This document shows positions 1-6,129 of a DNA stretch of 7,677 nucleotides, one piece after another. Source of the DNA: Deltaproteobacteria bacterium (GTDB lineage Bacteria; Desulfobacterota; GWC2-55-46; DRQE01); contig DRQE01000025.1 of the NCBI GenBank assembly GCA_011371515.1, forward strand, positions 1 to 7,677. The letters run 5' to 3'. The notes under the pieces are model-generated. The model did no database searches, was not told the DNA's origin, and worked only from the letters and a program-made list of their open reading frames with translations. Position 1 is the first letter of the stretch, and each line of letters begins with the position of its first letter. The translations under genes and the position numbers were made by a program.

Positions 1-34
1 CCCTTATTCTTGCGTTTGTGTAGGCTATATCCAT
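1..34 (-). CDS. atpC: A/V-type ATP synthase subunit C, N-terminal fragment
   Basis: Only the first 11 codons lie in the window (MDIAYTNARIR); the gene continues past base 1. The pattern of an acidic residue, then YA-Y-NARIR, is the typical N-terminus of subunit C (also called d in A/V-ATPases). This subunit forms the funnel-shaped socket joining the membrane c-ring to the central stalk. An in-frame TAG three codons upstream limits the start to this ATG. The gene begins 15 bases after subunit E stops, and the spacer holds no good Shine-Dalgarno, so translation may depend on ribosomes arriving from subunit E. The call rests on a very short peptide plus its exact place in the H-I-K-E-C gene order. 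Confidence 0.82.
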   Translation of the reverse strand, partial: MDIAYTNARIR

Positions 35-49
35 GGAAGGCTACCGTGC

Positions 50-634
50 TTATTGCAGGGACTCTTCAAAAAGAATTCTCTTAAGTGCCACAAGTAGCTC
101 TGGCTTGAGTCTTTCGAGCCTTGCTTCAAGGGTATTCTCTGCCCTGTATTTTCTGTCTTTTGATTCAAATACAACACCTGCTTCCACATCGTCGGCAGGA
201 ATAACCTCGTATGCCACACCTTCAAGAAACCTTGCATCTTCTGGTGCCACATAAACGAGAGGCCTTTCCTCCCCAACCACTTCTTTCCAGTCTCTTTCAA
301 GCTCACCGAACAGTGCTCTTATTATAGCACCATACTTATCATCTGGTAGACTCTTTATCCTTTCTATGGCCTCTTTGAACACCTCCTTGAGTATCTCGTA
401 TCTGGTGGAAAGAATAACCTTTCTTGCCTCTGCCTTTGCACTGTTCAGTGCCTCGCTTTCTCTATCTTTAAGCTCTATGTGGGCTTTATCAAGAAGGGCT
501 TCTTTTTTCTTGAGCGCCTCTTTTCTGGCAGACTCGAGTATCTCACTGGCTGCCCTTTCTGCCTCTTCCAGTATACGCGCCCGCTCTTTTCTACCTTCTT
601 CTTCAACTGCCTTTATGAGCTCTGCATAACCCAT
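50..634 (-). CDS. atpE: A/V-type ATP synthase subunit E (peripheral stalk)
   Basis: This is a 194-residue subunit E, the usual length for the family. It pairs with subunit H (the G-like chain) to form the peripheral stalk that holds the A3B3 head against rotation. Residues 1 to about 100 are a highly charged Ala/Glu/Lys-rich helix with coiled-coil character. Residues 100-194 form the globular head-binding domain, ending in the family signature NTLEARLERL (167-176) after a GVVFES strand (153-158). The ATG lies 6 bases after subunit K stops. A GGTGA (641-645, matching the 3' part of the Shine-Dalgarno consensus) sits 6 bases before it. The name atpE follows the archaeal scheme and is not the F-type c-subunit atpE; ntpE is the Enterococcus name. 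Confidence 0.93.
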   Translation of the reverse strand: MGYAELIKAVEEEGRKERARILEEAERAASEILESARKEALKKKEALLDKAHIELKDRESEALNSAKAEARKVILSTRYEILKEVFKEAIERIKSLPDDKYGAIIRALFGELERDWKEVVGEERPLVYVAPEDARFLEGVAYEVIPADDVEAGVVFESKDRKYRAENTLEARLERLKPELLVALKRILFEESLQ

Positions 635-640
635 TCTGAC

Positions 641-850
641 TCACCCCAGTATGAGATAGGCAATCACGAACCCAAGAAGCACCATGGTTTCAGGAATTGC
701 AAGAAGTATTATCATGGTACCGCTGAGTTCTGGTCTCTCCGTAAGGGCTCCACAGGCAGCAGAGCCTATTTTACTCTGTGCAAGCCCTGTTCCAAGGGCA
801 GATAGTCCAACCGCAAGGGCTGCAGCAATGGCTATAAGGCCCTTTTCCAT
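641..850 (-). CDS. atpK: A/V-type ATP synthase subunit K (proteolipid c-ring subunit)
   Basis: This encodes a 69-residue two-helix proteolipid of the membrane rotor ring. Helix 1 spans about residues 4-34, the polar cytoplasmic loop contains ERPE (38-41), and helix 2 spans about 45-68. The ion-carrying carboxylate is Glu54 in the motif IPET (52-55). Gln25 in helix 1 lies 29 residues earlier, the same spacing as Gln110/Glu139 of the Enterococcus hirae Na+-binding NtpK. The loop-to-glutamate distance (Pro40 to Glu54, 14 residues) matches the A/V family and is four shorter than in F-type c subunits, so the gene belongs with its neighbours. It is a single hairpin, unlike the duplicated four-helix NtpK. 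I chose ATG at 850 over the GTG at 856 because that GTG lies inside the Shine-Dalgarno. Confidence 0.93.
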   Translation of the reverse strand: MEKGLIAIAAALAVGLSALGTGLAQSKIGSAACGALTERPELSGTMIILLAIPETMVLLGFVIAYLILG

Positions 851-853
851 AGG

Positions 854-862
854 CACCTCCTT
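854..862 (-). promoter_or_regulatory. Strong Shine-Dalgarno and AT-rich leader of subunit K
   Basis: On the minus strand AAGGAGGTG is a nine-base match to the 16S rRNA 3' tail, with 5 bases between GGAGG and the ATG at 850. It is preceded by an A/T-rich stretch (about 861-875, reading TATAAATAAAAAAA). It is the strongest ribosome site seen among the ATP synthase genes here. It also settles the start: a GTG at 854-856 extends the frame by two codons but overlaps this site. A strong site would fit the need for many proteolipid copies per enzyme. Confidence 0.85.
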
Positions 863-882
863 TTTTTATTTATACAGTTCTT

Positions 883-2751
883 TTATCTCCTGCTGAAAGG
901 CCTGTAAAGCCTTCCACCTCCTTCGTAGAACCTGCCCATAAACTCCACATACTGTAGCCTCATAGACTGTATGACAGGGCTTATGAATGTCATAAATATG
1001 TTTAGCAGATGAATAAGGGAAGCCACAAGTATGCCTGTAAGAATGCTTGCGCTCATTCCTGCCATCCTGTCTGCCACAACCGCCATTACCACGGAGGATG
1101 TGCCCACTGCCATGATACGCACATAGGAGAGTATACCGCCAACACTTCTTACAAGCTCAAGGGGACCCACCACACCCTCAAGCCACAGGAGAAGTGCCAC
1201 ACCTGCTATGAATACTACAACCAGTGGGGTAAGAAGCCCCTCTGGGATGTAATTGTATGCAGCAGCCACCATGAGTATGATAACAAGGGTGAGAATAAGT
1301 GAGGTGAACTTCTCAAGGGCTTTCTTTGTTCTACCCCTTTTAATAAGGTTCAGCCCCCCTATTGTAAACCCCAGAGTGGTGTGCACGATTCCTATGCCGA
1401 GGGTAAAGAGCATAAAGAGCTTCAACCCCTCCATTCTTTCGAAAAGTGGATGAAAGCCCAGCTTTTCTGGAAGTGTGCCGAAAAACTCACCAAAAAGGAT
1501 GCCAAACACTATGGCGCTTACTCCACACAGAGAAAGCACCACCCCTGCATTCTTTATAAACTCTCTTTCTTTCCATCTTCTTTTTATAAACTGGCCTGCC
1601 CCAAGGACTACAAGCCCGTAGCCAACATCACCCACTATGAGACCGAAGAATGTGGGAAAGAAGAGAGCCACATAGGGTGTTGGGTCCACAGAGCCGTACT
1701 TTGGAGGTGGCAGTGCCCTAAGGAATATCTCAAAGGGTCTTATATATGGTGGATTTTCTATGTAGACGGGCACCCTATCAAGTTCTTCGGCTGCAGGCTC
1801 AAGCACTTGGACCAGCACATCTTCTTTAAACTCTCCCTTGAGCTCTCTTTCAAGATGGTCCACCCTGTCTGCGGGCACCCAGCCCTCTATTATAAAGAGA
1901 AACCTTGATTCCGCAAAATAGTAAAGAACCTCTATCTCATCTATGGCATCCTCCACCGCTCTCTTGAGCCCCTCGAGCAGATGCCTGTGTGTCTGCGAGA
2001 TGGTCTCAAGCTCTCTCTTTATGTATTCTATCCTTTCTGGCAGAACCATCTTCTTTTTGAGCATCTCTTTTAGTGCCTCAAAAAGCGGCATCTCTCTGTA
2101 GTCCTGTGGCAGCCTTATCTCATCTATCCCCTCGCCGAGTATGATGTGGCGTATCTGCGGGGAGTATTTCTTCTGGTATGTTATAACCACCGCAATGGTA
2201 TCCTCGTCTATAACCTTTGAGTGGAACTCGTATGCCCCCTTCGTAAGTCTTTTAAGCTCCTCTTCCAAGAGTTTCAGCACATCTGGCACGGTTCTATCCA
2301 CCACAAGGCCTGTTATCTCTATGTTTTTAAGTCCTCCAAGGGCTGTTACAAGGGGCACAAAGCCTCTAAGAAGGTGCTCGTATCTCGATACCATCTCAAG
2401 CTCCTCTTTTAGTTCTTCCTGCTCTCTGTAGAGTGCCTTTGCCCTTTCCATAAGGGGTGCAAGCCTTTCGAACTCTTCATAGATGTGCTGTTTTTTAAGC
2501 CTGAGGGGCGGGGCTACAGAAGAGGGTGTGGGAAGAACAGAAAGGAGCTCTGTAAGGGCTTCCCTTATCTTCTCAAGCCTTTTCTTCTCTTCCAGTTTCT
2601 CTTTCTCCACCGGCACCTTTTTAAGGAAGCCCTCTTTCTCTTCCAAGACGGTCTCTATCTGCATTATAGAGAGCTCATGGAGTATCTCTATACAGCGGTC
2701 TCTGTGGGTCTTGGGCCCCACAATCTGTACCTTTGTCATCTCTTTTATCAC
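883..2751 (-). CDS. atpI: A/V-type ATP synthase subunit I (membrane stator, a-like)
   Basis: This is a 622-residue subunit I, homologous to V-ATPase subunit a. It forms the ion half-channels beside the proteolipid ring and anchors the peripheral stalks. Residues 1 to about 345 are the cytoplasmic arm, rich in charged helices, with the conserved GWVP (290-293). Residues about 357-598 are the membrane domain, with roughly seven to eight hydrophobic helices. These include GLIVGDVGYG (370-379), the LSYVR segment with Arg545, and Arg598 in MRLQYVEF. The two arginines correspond to the essential pair that faces the ring glutamate. The C-terminus GGGRLYRPF is also typical. The frame opens with GTG at 2751, overlapping the subunit H stop as GTGA, with GGAG 8 bases upstream. 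ATG at 2739 (M5), preceded by GGTGAT, is a possible alternative. Subunit K follows after 26 bases. Confidence 0.95.
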   Translation of the reverse strand: MIKEMTKVQIVGPKTHRDRCIEILHELSIMQIETVLEEKEGFLKKVPVEKEKLEEKKRLEKIREALTELLSVLPTPSSVAPPLRLKKQHIYEEFERLAPLMERAKALYREQEELKEELEMVSRYEHLLRGFVPLVTALGGLKNIEITGLVVDRTVPDVLKLLEEELKRLTKGAYEFHSKVIDEDTIAVVITYQKKYSPQIRHIILGEGIDEIRLPQDYREMPLFEALKEMLKKKMVLPERIEYIKRELETISQTHRHLLEGLKRAVEDAIDEIEVLYYFAESRFLFIIEGWVPADRVDHLERELKGEFKEDVLVQVLEPAAEELDRVPVYIENPPYIRPFEIFLRALPPPKYGSVDPTPYVALFFPTFFGLIVGDVGYGLVVLGAGQFIKRRWKEREFIKNAGVVLSLCGVSAIVFGILFGEFFGTLPEKLGFHPLFERMEGLKLFMLFTLGIGIVHTTLGFTIGGLNLIKRGRTKKALEKFTSLILTLVIILMVAAAYNYIPEGLLTPLVVVFIAGVALLLWLEGVVGPLELVRSVGGILSYVRIMAVGTSSVVMAVVADRMAGMSASILTGILVASLIHLLNIFMTFISPVIQSMRLQYVEFMGRFYEGGGRLYRPFSRR

Positions 2752-3071
2752 CGGTACTTCTCCGGTATAAGCATTTCCACAACCTTCTTTATGGCCTCTT
2801 CTCTGTGCCTGTGGGCATATCTTTCAAGCTCTTCTTTTTTCTTCTTCGCAGATGCCACTATATCTTCTGTCTTCTCTTTTATACTCTTTTCGAGCTCTTC
2901 TTTCATCTTCTCTATCTCTTCTTTTGCCTTCTTAAGCTCCTCTTCTTTGAGTCTTTCTGCCTTTACTATGGCATCCTTCTTTATTCTTTCAGCCTCCCTT
3001 CTGGCATCTTCCAGAAGGGCTTCCACCTCTGCCTCTTTCTTCTTCAGTATTTCTATTATATCCTCTGTCAT
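2748..3071 (-). CDS. atpH: A/V-type ATP synthase subunit H (peripheral stalk, G-like)
   Basis: This is a 107-residue protein that is almost entirely one charged helix (Lys/Glu/Ala-rich, no membrane segment, residues about 5-98). Length, composition and place directly before subunit I match subunit H of archaeal-type ATP synthases, equivalent to the V-ATPase G chain that pairs with subunit E in the peripheral stalk. Coiled-coil proteins resemble one another easily, so the call depends partly on position as first gene of the H-I-K-E-C series. The ATG is preceded at 6 bases by GGTGA (3078-3082) within AAAAGGGTGAG. The stop overlaps the subunit I start by four bases, implying coupled translation. 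The name atpH here is the archaeal one and not the F-type delta subunit. Confidence 0.88.
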   Translation of the reverse strand: MTEDIIEILKKKEAEVEALLEDARREAERIKKDAIVKAERLKEEELKKAKEEIEKMKEELEKSIKEKTEDIVASAKKKKEELERYAHRHREEAIKKVVEMLIPEKYR

Positions 3072-3091
3072 GGCATCTCACCCTTTTATAT

Positions 3092-3120
3092 AATATAGGC
3101 GATATTTTCCCATCTGACCA
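3092..3120 (-). promoter_or_regulatory. Candidate sigma70-type promoter for the ATP synthase genes
   Basis: On the minus strand TGGTCA (3115-3120, 4 of 6 to the -35 consensus) and TATATT (3092-3097, 5 of 6 to the -10 consensus) are separated by exactly 17 bases (3098-3114). They stand just before subunit H, in the only sizeable gene-free gap of the window. Transcription would begin near 3085, giving a leader of only about 14 bases that barely contains the Shine-Dalgarno. That tightness is a reason for doubt. Local A/T richness makes chance matches likely, and read-through from the upstream genes remains possible. Confidence 0.38.
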
Positions 3121-3135
3121 GTCCCCGAGGGCTGG
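3118..3135. repeat. Imperfect inverted repeat upstream of subunit H
   Basis: The minus strand reads CCAGCCCTCGGGGACTGG. The arms CCAG/CTGG plus inner C/G pairs make a stem with one C-A mismatch around a TCGG loop. It overlaps the candidate -35 box by three bases (3118-3120). No run of T follows on either strand, so it is not a classic rho-independent terminator. It could be an operator half-site pair, a weak 3'-end structure for the upstream transcript, or chance. Confidence 0.4.
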
Positions 3136-3141
3136 CAGTAT

Positions 3142-3303
3142 CTATGGAATGAGCCCATGAAGGCCTGTCTGTATCGTCTGGTCTGCTTTGGTGCTATCTG
3201 TAAAGAGGATATGATAATTCTGCCACAGGAAAAGGGCGAACATAAGGAGTGCCAGAATAAGGAAGGCAAGAGGCTCTGTGGCAGAATCAGCCCTTCTTTG
3301 CAT
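3142..3303 (-). CDS. Small single-pass membrane protein, unknown function
   Basis: I do not recognise this 53-residue protein. It has a short polar N-terminus with two arginines ([10 protein letters not shown]), one hydrophobic helix at about residues 11-26 ([17 protein letters not shown]), then a polar 27-residue tail. With positive charge before the helix, the N-terminus would be predicted inside and the tail outside. The frame can be extended upstream to an ATG at 3339, but that lies deeper inside cimA. The 3303 start overlaps the cimA end by 17 bases. Only a weak purine-rich sequence (AGAGAAGAAAAG) precedes it. Codon choice (GCC, CTT, ATA, AGA) resembles the neighbours, and the frame fills most of the gap between cimA and subunit H. 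It is probably co-transcribed with cimA. It could be a chance frame, though the clean hydrophobic segment argues for a real gene. Confidence 0.55.
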   Translation of the reverse strand: MQRRADSATEPLAFLILALLMFALFLWQNYHILFTDSTKADQTIQTGLHGLIP

Positions 3304-4888
3304 CTTTTCTTCTCTTGTCTTTGTAGAGCTTATATTCAAGGCTCTCTACCAGTGCCTGCCAGCTCGCCTCTATGACATTTTCAGATACCCCCACGGTTCC
3401 CCACTTGTCTGTTCCATCGCCAGACTCAACGAGCACCCTCACCCGTGCAGCAGTGCCCTTCTTTCCGCCTATAACCCTTACCTTGAAGTCCAGAAGCTTC
3501 ACCTCTTTAAGAGATGGATAGAACCTTTCAAGAGCCTTTCTCAACGCCTTATCGAGCGCATTAACAGGCCCATTACCCTCTGCAGCGGTGTGTTCCACCA
3601 CATTGCCCACCTCGAGCTTTATGGTAGCCTCTGAATAGGGGGGTCTGCCTTCTTCTCTCTTCTCGTCTATCACACGGAATCCATGGAGTTTGAAGTACTT
3701 CTCCCTCTTCTTGAGTGCCTCCTGTATTAGAAGCTCGAAACTTGCCTCTGCCCCTTCGTACTGGAAGCCTTCGTGCTCGAGCTCTTTGAGCTCCCGCAGT
3801 ATCTTTCTTACCACTGGGGAATCGCTTTTCAGATCAAGCCCGTACTGTTGTGCCTTGTACAGTATGTTGGATCTGCCCGAAAGGTCAGAGACCAGCACCC
3901 TCTGGGTGTTTCCAACAAGCTCTGGCCTTATGTGTTCGTAAGTTTCAGGGCTTTTAAGCACCGCACTTACATGCACTCCACCCTTGTGCGCAAAGGCACT
4001 GTCACCCACATAGGGCTGGTGCTTCTGGTGGGGCAGGTTTGCAAGCTCATAGAGAAAGCGCGAGGTCTCTCTCAGTTTCTTTATGTTCTCCTCTGGTATG
4101 CAATCAAGCCCCATCTTGAACTTAAGTGCCGGTATGATGCTACAGAGGTCTGCATTCCCACACCTTTCACCAAACCCGTTTATGGTGCCCTGCACATGGC
4201 AGGCGCCTTCCTTTACAGCCACAAGGGAGTTTGCCACGGCTGTGTCCGAGTCATTGTGGGCGTGTATCCCAAGGGGTGTCCCTATCGCCTCTTTTACCTC
4301 TCTTACGATCTTTGCTATGTCAAAGGGCAATGTGCCACCGTTGGTATCACAGAGCACTATACAGTCTGCCCCACCTGCCCGAGCCGCCTGAAGGGTCTTG
4401 AGGGCATACTCGGGGTCATCCCTGTAGCCATCGAAGAAGTGTTCTGCGTCGTAGAAGACCCTGTCCACCCTTCTTTTAAGGTATCTTACAGAGTCGTGTA
4501 TCATGTCCAGATTTTCCTCAAGACTTACCCTCAAAGCCCTCGTTACATGAAACTTCCAAGTCTTTCCGAATATGGTAACACAGGGGGTTCCAACCCGAAG
4601 GAGGCTCTTGAGGTTGCTGTCCTCACTGGGTCTCTTGCCAGCCCTTCTTGTGGAGCCAAAGGCAACAACGGTTGCGCGCTTAAGTCTTTCCTTCTTTACT
4701 GCCTTGAAGAACTCCACATCCTTTGGGTTGCTACCCGGCCACCCCCCCTCGATGTAGTGTATACCCAGTTCGTCGAGAGCCCTTACTATCCTTATCTTAT
4801 CCTCAACGGAAAAACTAATGTCCTCTGCCTGTGTGCCATCTCTGAGGGTGGTATCGTATATTTCCACTGTCATATCTTTTTTCTTCAT
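3287..4888 (-). CDS. cimA: (R)-citramalate synthase
   Basis: This 533-residue enzyme would condense pyruvate with acetyl-CoA to (R)-citramalate, starting isoleucine synthesis without threonine deaminase. The N-terminal TIM-barrel carries DTTLRDGTQ (12-20, Asp13 metal ligand), the HAHND segment (209-213, metal ligands His209 and His211) and [10 protein letters not shown] (238-247). A linker follows, then the C-terminal LeuA-type dimerisation/allosteric domain (about 400-525, with [13 protein letters not shown] at 441-453), where isoleucine feedback would act. The [20 protein letters not shown] start and the length over 500 residues match the long Geobacter-type citramalate synthases rather than LeuA or homocitrate synthase. 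Its ATG overlaps the aspartate kinase TGA by four bases (ATGA), with GAGGAG just upstream. The spacing is short, so the in-frame ATG at 4873 is a possible alternative. Substrate assignment within this enzyme family is by sequence resemblance only. Confidence 0.92.
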   Translation of the reverse strand: MKKKDMTVEIYDTTLRDGTQAEDISFSVEDKIRIVRALDELGIHYIEGGWPGSNPKDVEFFKAVKKERLKRATVVAFGSTRRAGKRPSEDSNLKSLLRVGTPCVTIFGKTWKFHVTRALRVSLEENLDMIHDSVRYLKRRVDRVFYDAEHFFDGYRDDPEYALKTLQAARAGGADCIVLCDTNGGTLPFDIAKIVREVKEAIGTPLGIHAHNDSDTAVANSLVAVKEGACHVQGTINGFGERCGNADLCSIIPALKFKMGLDCIPEENIKKLRETSRFLYELANLPHQKHQPYVGDSAFAHKGGVHVSAVLKSPETYEHIRPELVGNTQRVLVSDLSGRSNILYKAQQYGLDLKSDSPVVRKILRELKELEHEGFQYEGAEASFELLIQEALKKREKYFKLHGFRVIDEKREEGRPPYSEATIKLEVGNVVEHTAAEGNGPVNALDKALRKALERFYPSLKEVKLLDFKVRVIGGKKGTAARVRVLVESGDGTDKWGTVGVSENVIEASWQALVESLEYKLYKDKRRKDAKKG

Positions 4889-5382
4889 TTCTCCTCTTTC
4901 ACCTCTTCTTCGTCAAGCCCGAAGGCATCGTGCAGCACCCTTACGGCAAGCTCTGTGTACTTTACATCCACCACGCAGGAGATCTTTATCTCCGAGGTGG
5001 AAATCATCTGTATGTTTATGCCCTCTTTTGCAAGGGTTTCGAACATACGGCTTGCCACACCTGCATGGCTACGCATGCCCGCACCAATTATGGAAATCTT
5101 GGCTATTGAGGTGTCTCCCTCCACATCCTTTGCGCCAATCTGGTCTGCCACATTCTTTACAAGCTCGAAGGCTTTTTTGAAGTCCTTCTCGGAGACTGTA
5201 AATGTAAGGTCTGTAAATCCATCGTGGCTTATGTTCTGCACAATCATGTCCACATTTATGCCTTCTTCGGTAAGGGGTCTGAATATTCGGGCTGCAATGC
5301 CCGGTTTATCTGGCACCCTTACAACAGATATCTTTGCCTCGTCTTTATTGTATGTTACACCTGAAACAGAGACCTTTTCCAT
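4885..5382 (-). CDS. Aspartate kinase beta subunit from internal in-frame start
   Basis: Met247 of aspartate kinase is preceded by a consensus AAGGAGG (5391-5397) with 8 bases of spacing, inside coding sequence. Starting there gives a 165-residue protein made only of the two ACT domains, beginning [17 protein letters not shown]. Corynebacterium glutamicum and Bacillus subtilis make such a beta subunit from an internal start in the aspartokinase gene, giving an alpha2-beta2 enzyme. The Corynebacterium beta subunit begins at the corresponding place with a similar peptide (from memory). The nucleotide signal is direct. That it is used in this organism is inferred. Confidence 0.7.
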   Translation of the reverse strand: MEKVSVSGVTYNKDEAKISVVRVPDKPGIAARIFRPLTEEGINVDMIVQNISHDGFTDLTFTVSEKDFKKAFELVKNVADQIGAKDVEGDTSIAKISIIGAGMRSHAGVASRMFETLAKEGINIQMISTSEIKISCVVDVKYTELAVRVLHDAFGLDEEEVKEEK

Positions 5383-6120
5383 ATCTTCATCCTCCTTGCA
5401 TACAAGGGTTCCTTCCACATCCCTGAAGGACGACTTTACGAGCAACCTTACATTGTACTTCTTTGCAAACTCCACAGACCTTGTCTGCAGCACCTTTGCC
5501 CCAAGGCTTGCCATCTCGAGCATCTCGTCATAGCTTATCTTTTTGAGTTTCCGTGCCTTCTCGTATACAGACGGGTCTGTGGTGTATATGCCGTCCACAT
5601 CTGTGTATATCTCGCAGAGGTCTGCCTTAAGGGCCGAAGCAAGTGCCACGGCAGATGTGTCCGAGCCACCTCTGCCAAGTGTGGTTATATTGCCCTCTTT
5701 GTCCACCCCCTGAAAGCCCGGCACAACCACCACATAGCCCAGCTTAAGTTCCTTAAGGATGGGCTCTGTGTTTATCTTCTCTATCCTTGCAGCAGTGTGC
5801 CGTGAGTCTGTGATTATGGGTATCTGATAGGCAAGAAGTGCCTTTGCCCTGCAACCCATACTCTCAAGTGCTGCTGCAAGGAGCCCTGCACTTACCTGCT
5901 CTCCAGTGGAGACGACCATATCGTACTCTCTTGGTGGGGGCTCGTCGGTTATCTGGTGGACAAGCCCTATGAGGCGGTCTGTCTCACCTGCCATTGCAGA
6001 AACTACCACCACCACCTGATTTCCGCTGGTGCGTGCCTTTATAACCCTTTTTGCCACATTCTTTATACGCTCTATGGAACCAACGCTGGTTCCACCGTAC
6101 TTCTGCACTATAAGAGCCAC
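4885..6120 (-). CDS. lysC: Aspartate kinase (alpha subunit)
   Basis: This 411-residue monofunctional aspartokinase phosphorylates aspartate to aspartyl-4-phosphate, the first step to lysine, methionine, threonine and diaminopimelate. The kinase domain (1 to about 245) has KYGGTSVG (7-14), STGEQVSA (71-78), [11 protein letters not shown] (147-157) and [11 protein letters not shown] (173-183). Two ACT domains follow (about 263-340 and 341-403) and would bind lysine and/or threonine. VQNIS (294-298) and the ISIIGAGM segment (343-349) are typical of this class. No homoserine dehydrogenase is fused. The ATG is 9 bases after lpdA stops. GGAGG (6136-6140) lies 15 bases before it, and a closer AAGGT (6124-6128) is weaker, so the ribosome site is not ideal. 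The stop overlaps cimA. An internal start for a beta subunit is listed separately. Confidence 0.95.
   Translation of the reverse strand: MALIVQKYGGTSVGSIERIKNVAKRVIKARTSGNQVVVVVSAMAGETDRLIGLVHQITDEPPPREYDMVVSTGEQVSAGLLAAALESMGCRAKALLAYQIPIITDSRHTAARIEKINTEPILKELKLGYVVVVPGFQGVDKEGNITTLGRGGSDTSAVALASALKADLCEIYTDVDGIYTTDPSVYEKARKLKKISYDEMLEMASLGAKVLQTRSVEFAKKYNVRLLVKSSFRDVEGTLVCKEDEDMEKVSVSGVTYNKDEAKISVVRVPDKPGIAARIFRPLTEEGINVDMIVQNISHDGFTDLTFTVSEKDFKKAFELVKNVADQIGAKDVEGDTSIAKISIIGAGMRSHAGVASRMFETLAKEGINIQMISTSEIKISCVVDVKYTELAVRVLHDAFGLDEEEVKEEK
5391..5397 (-). promoter_or_regulatory. Shine-Dalgarno inside aspartate kinase
   Basis: AAGGAGG on the minus strand lies within codons for Cys-Lys-Glu-Asp at the kinase/ACT linker, 8 bases before the in-frame ATG at 5382. 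It is a better ribosome site than the one in front of the full-length gene. This supports separate initiation of the beta subunit. Confidence 0.75.
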
Positions 6121-6129
6121 TTTACCTTT

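Noticed and set aside
851..856. GTG start at 856 for subunit K
   Set aside because: The GTG lies inside the AAGGAGGTG ribosome site, so the ATG at 850 must be the start.
2821..3060. Purine-rich low-complexity tract that looks repetitive
   Set aside because: It encodes the Lys/Glu-rich coiled coil of subunit H. No repeat unit of constant length is visible at the nucleotide level.
2485..3098. Plus-strand frames rich in Ser/Phe/Leu opposite subunits H and I, resembling membrane proteins
   Set aside because: They are the complement of Lys/Glu-rich coiled-coil codons (AAG/GAG read as CTT/CTC). The hydrophobicity is a by-product and there is no convincing start signal.
3118..3135. Rho-independent terminator after the cimA block
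   Set aside because: The stem is short with a mismatch and no T-run follows on the minus or plus strand.
3078..3269. A 63-codon minus-strand frame in the spacer before subunit H
   Set aside because: It overlaps the small membrane protein in another frame, has no coherent hydrophobic or domain pattern, and would run through the candidate promoter.
3304..3339. Longer start (ATG at 3339) for the small membrane protein
   Set aside because: It would overlap cimA by 53 bases and adds a charged segment with no visible ribosome site. The 3303 start gives a normal short overlap, although this is not proven.
3773..5533. A 586-codon open frame on the plus strand opposite cimA and lysC
   Set aside because: Both opposite-strand genes have complete, motif-bearing proteins. 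The plus-strand translation has no recognisable domain and is rich in Cys, His, Tyr and Ser, as expected for an antisense shadow of this codon usage.
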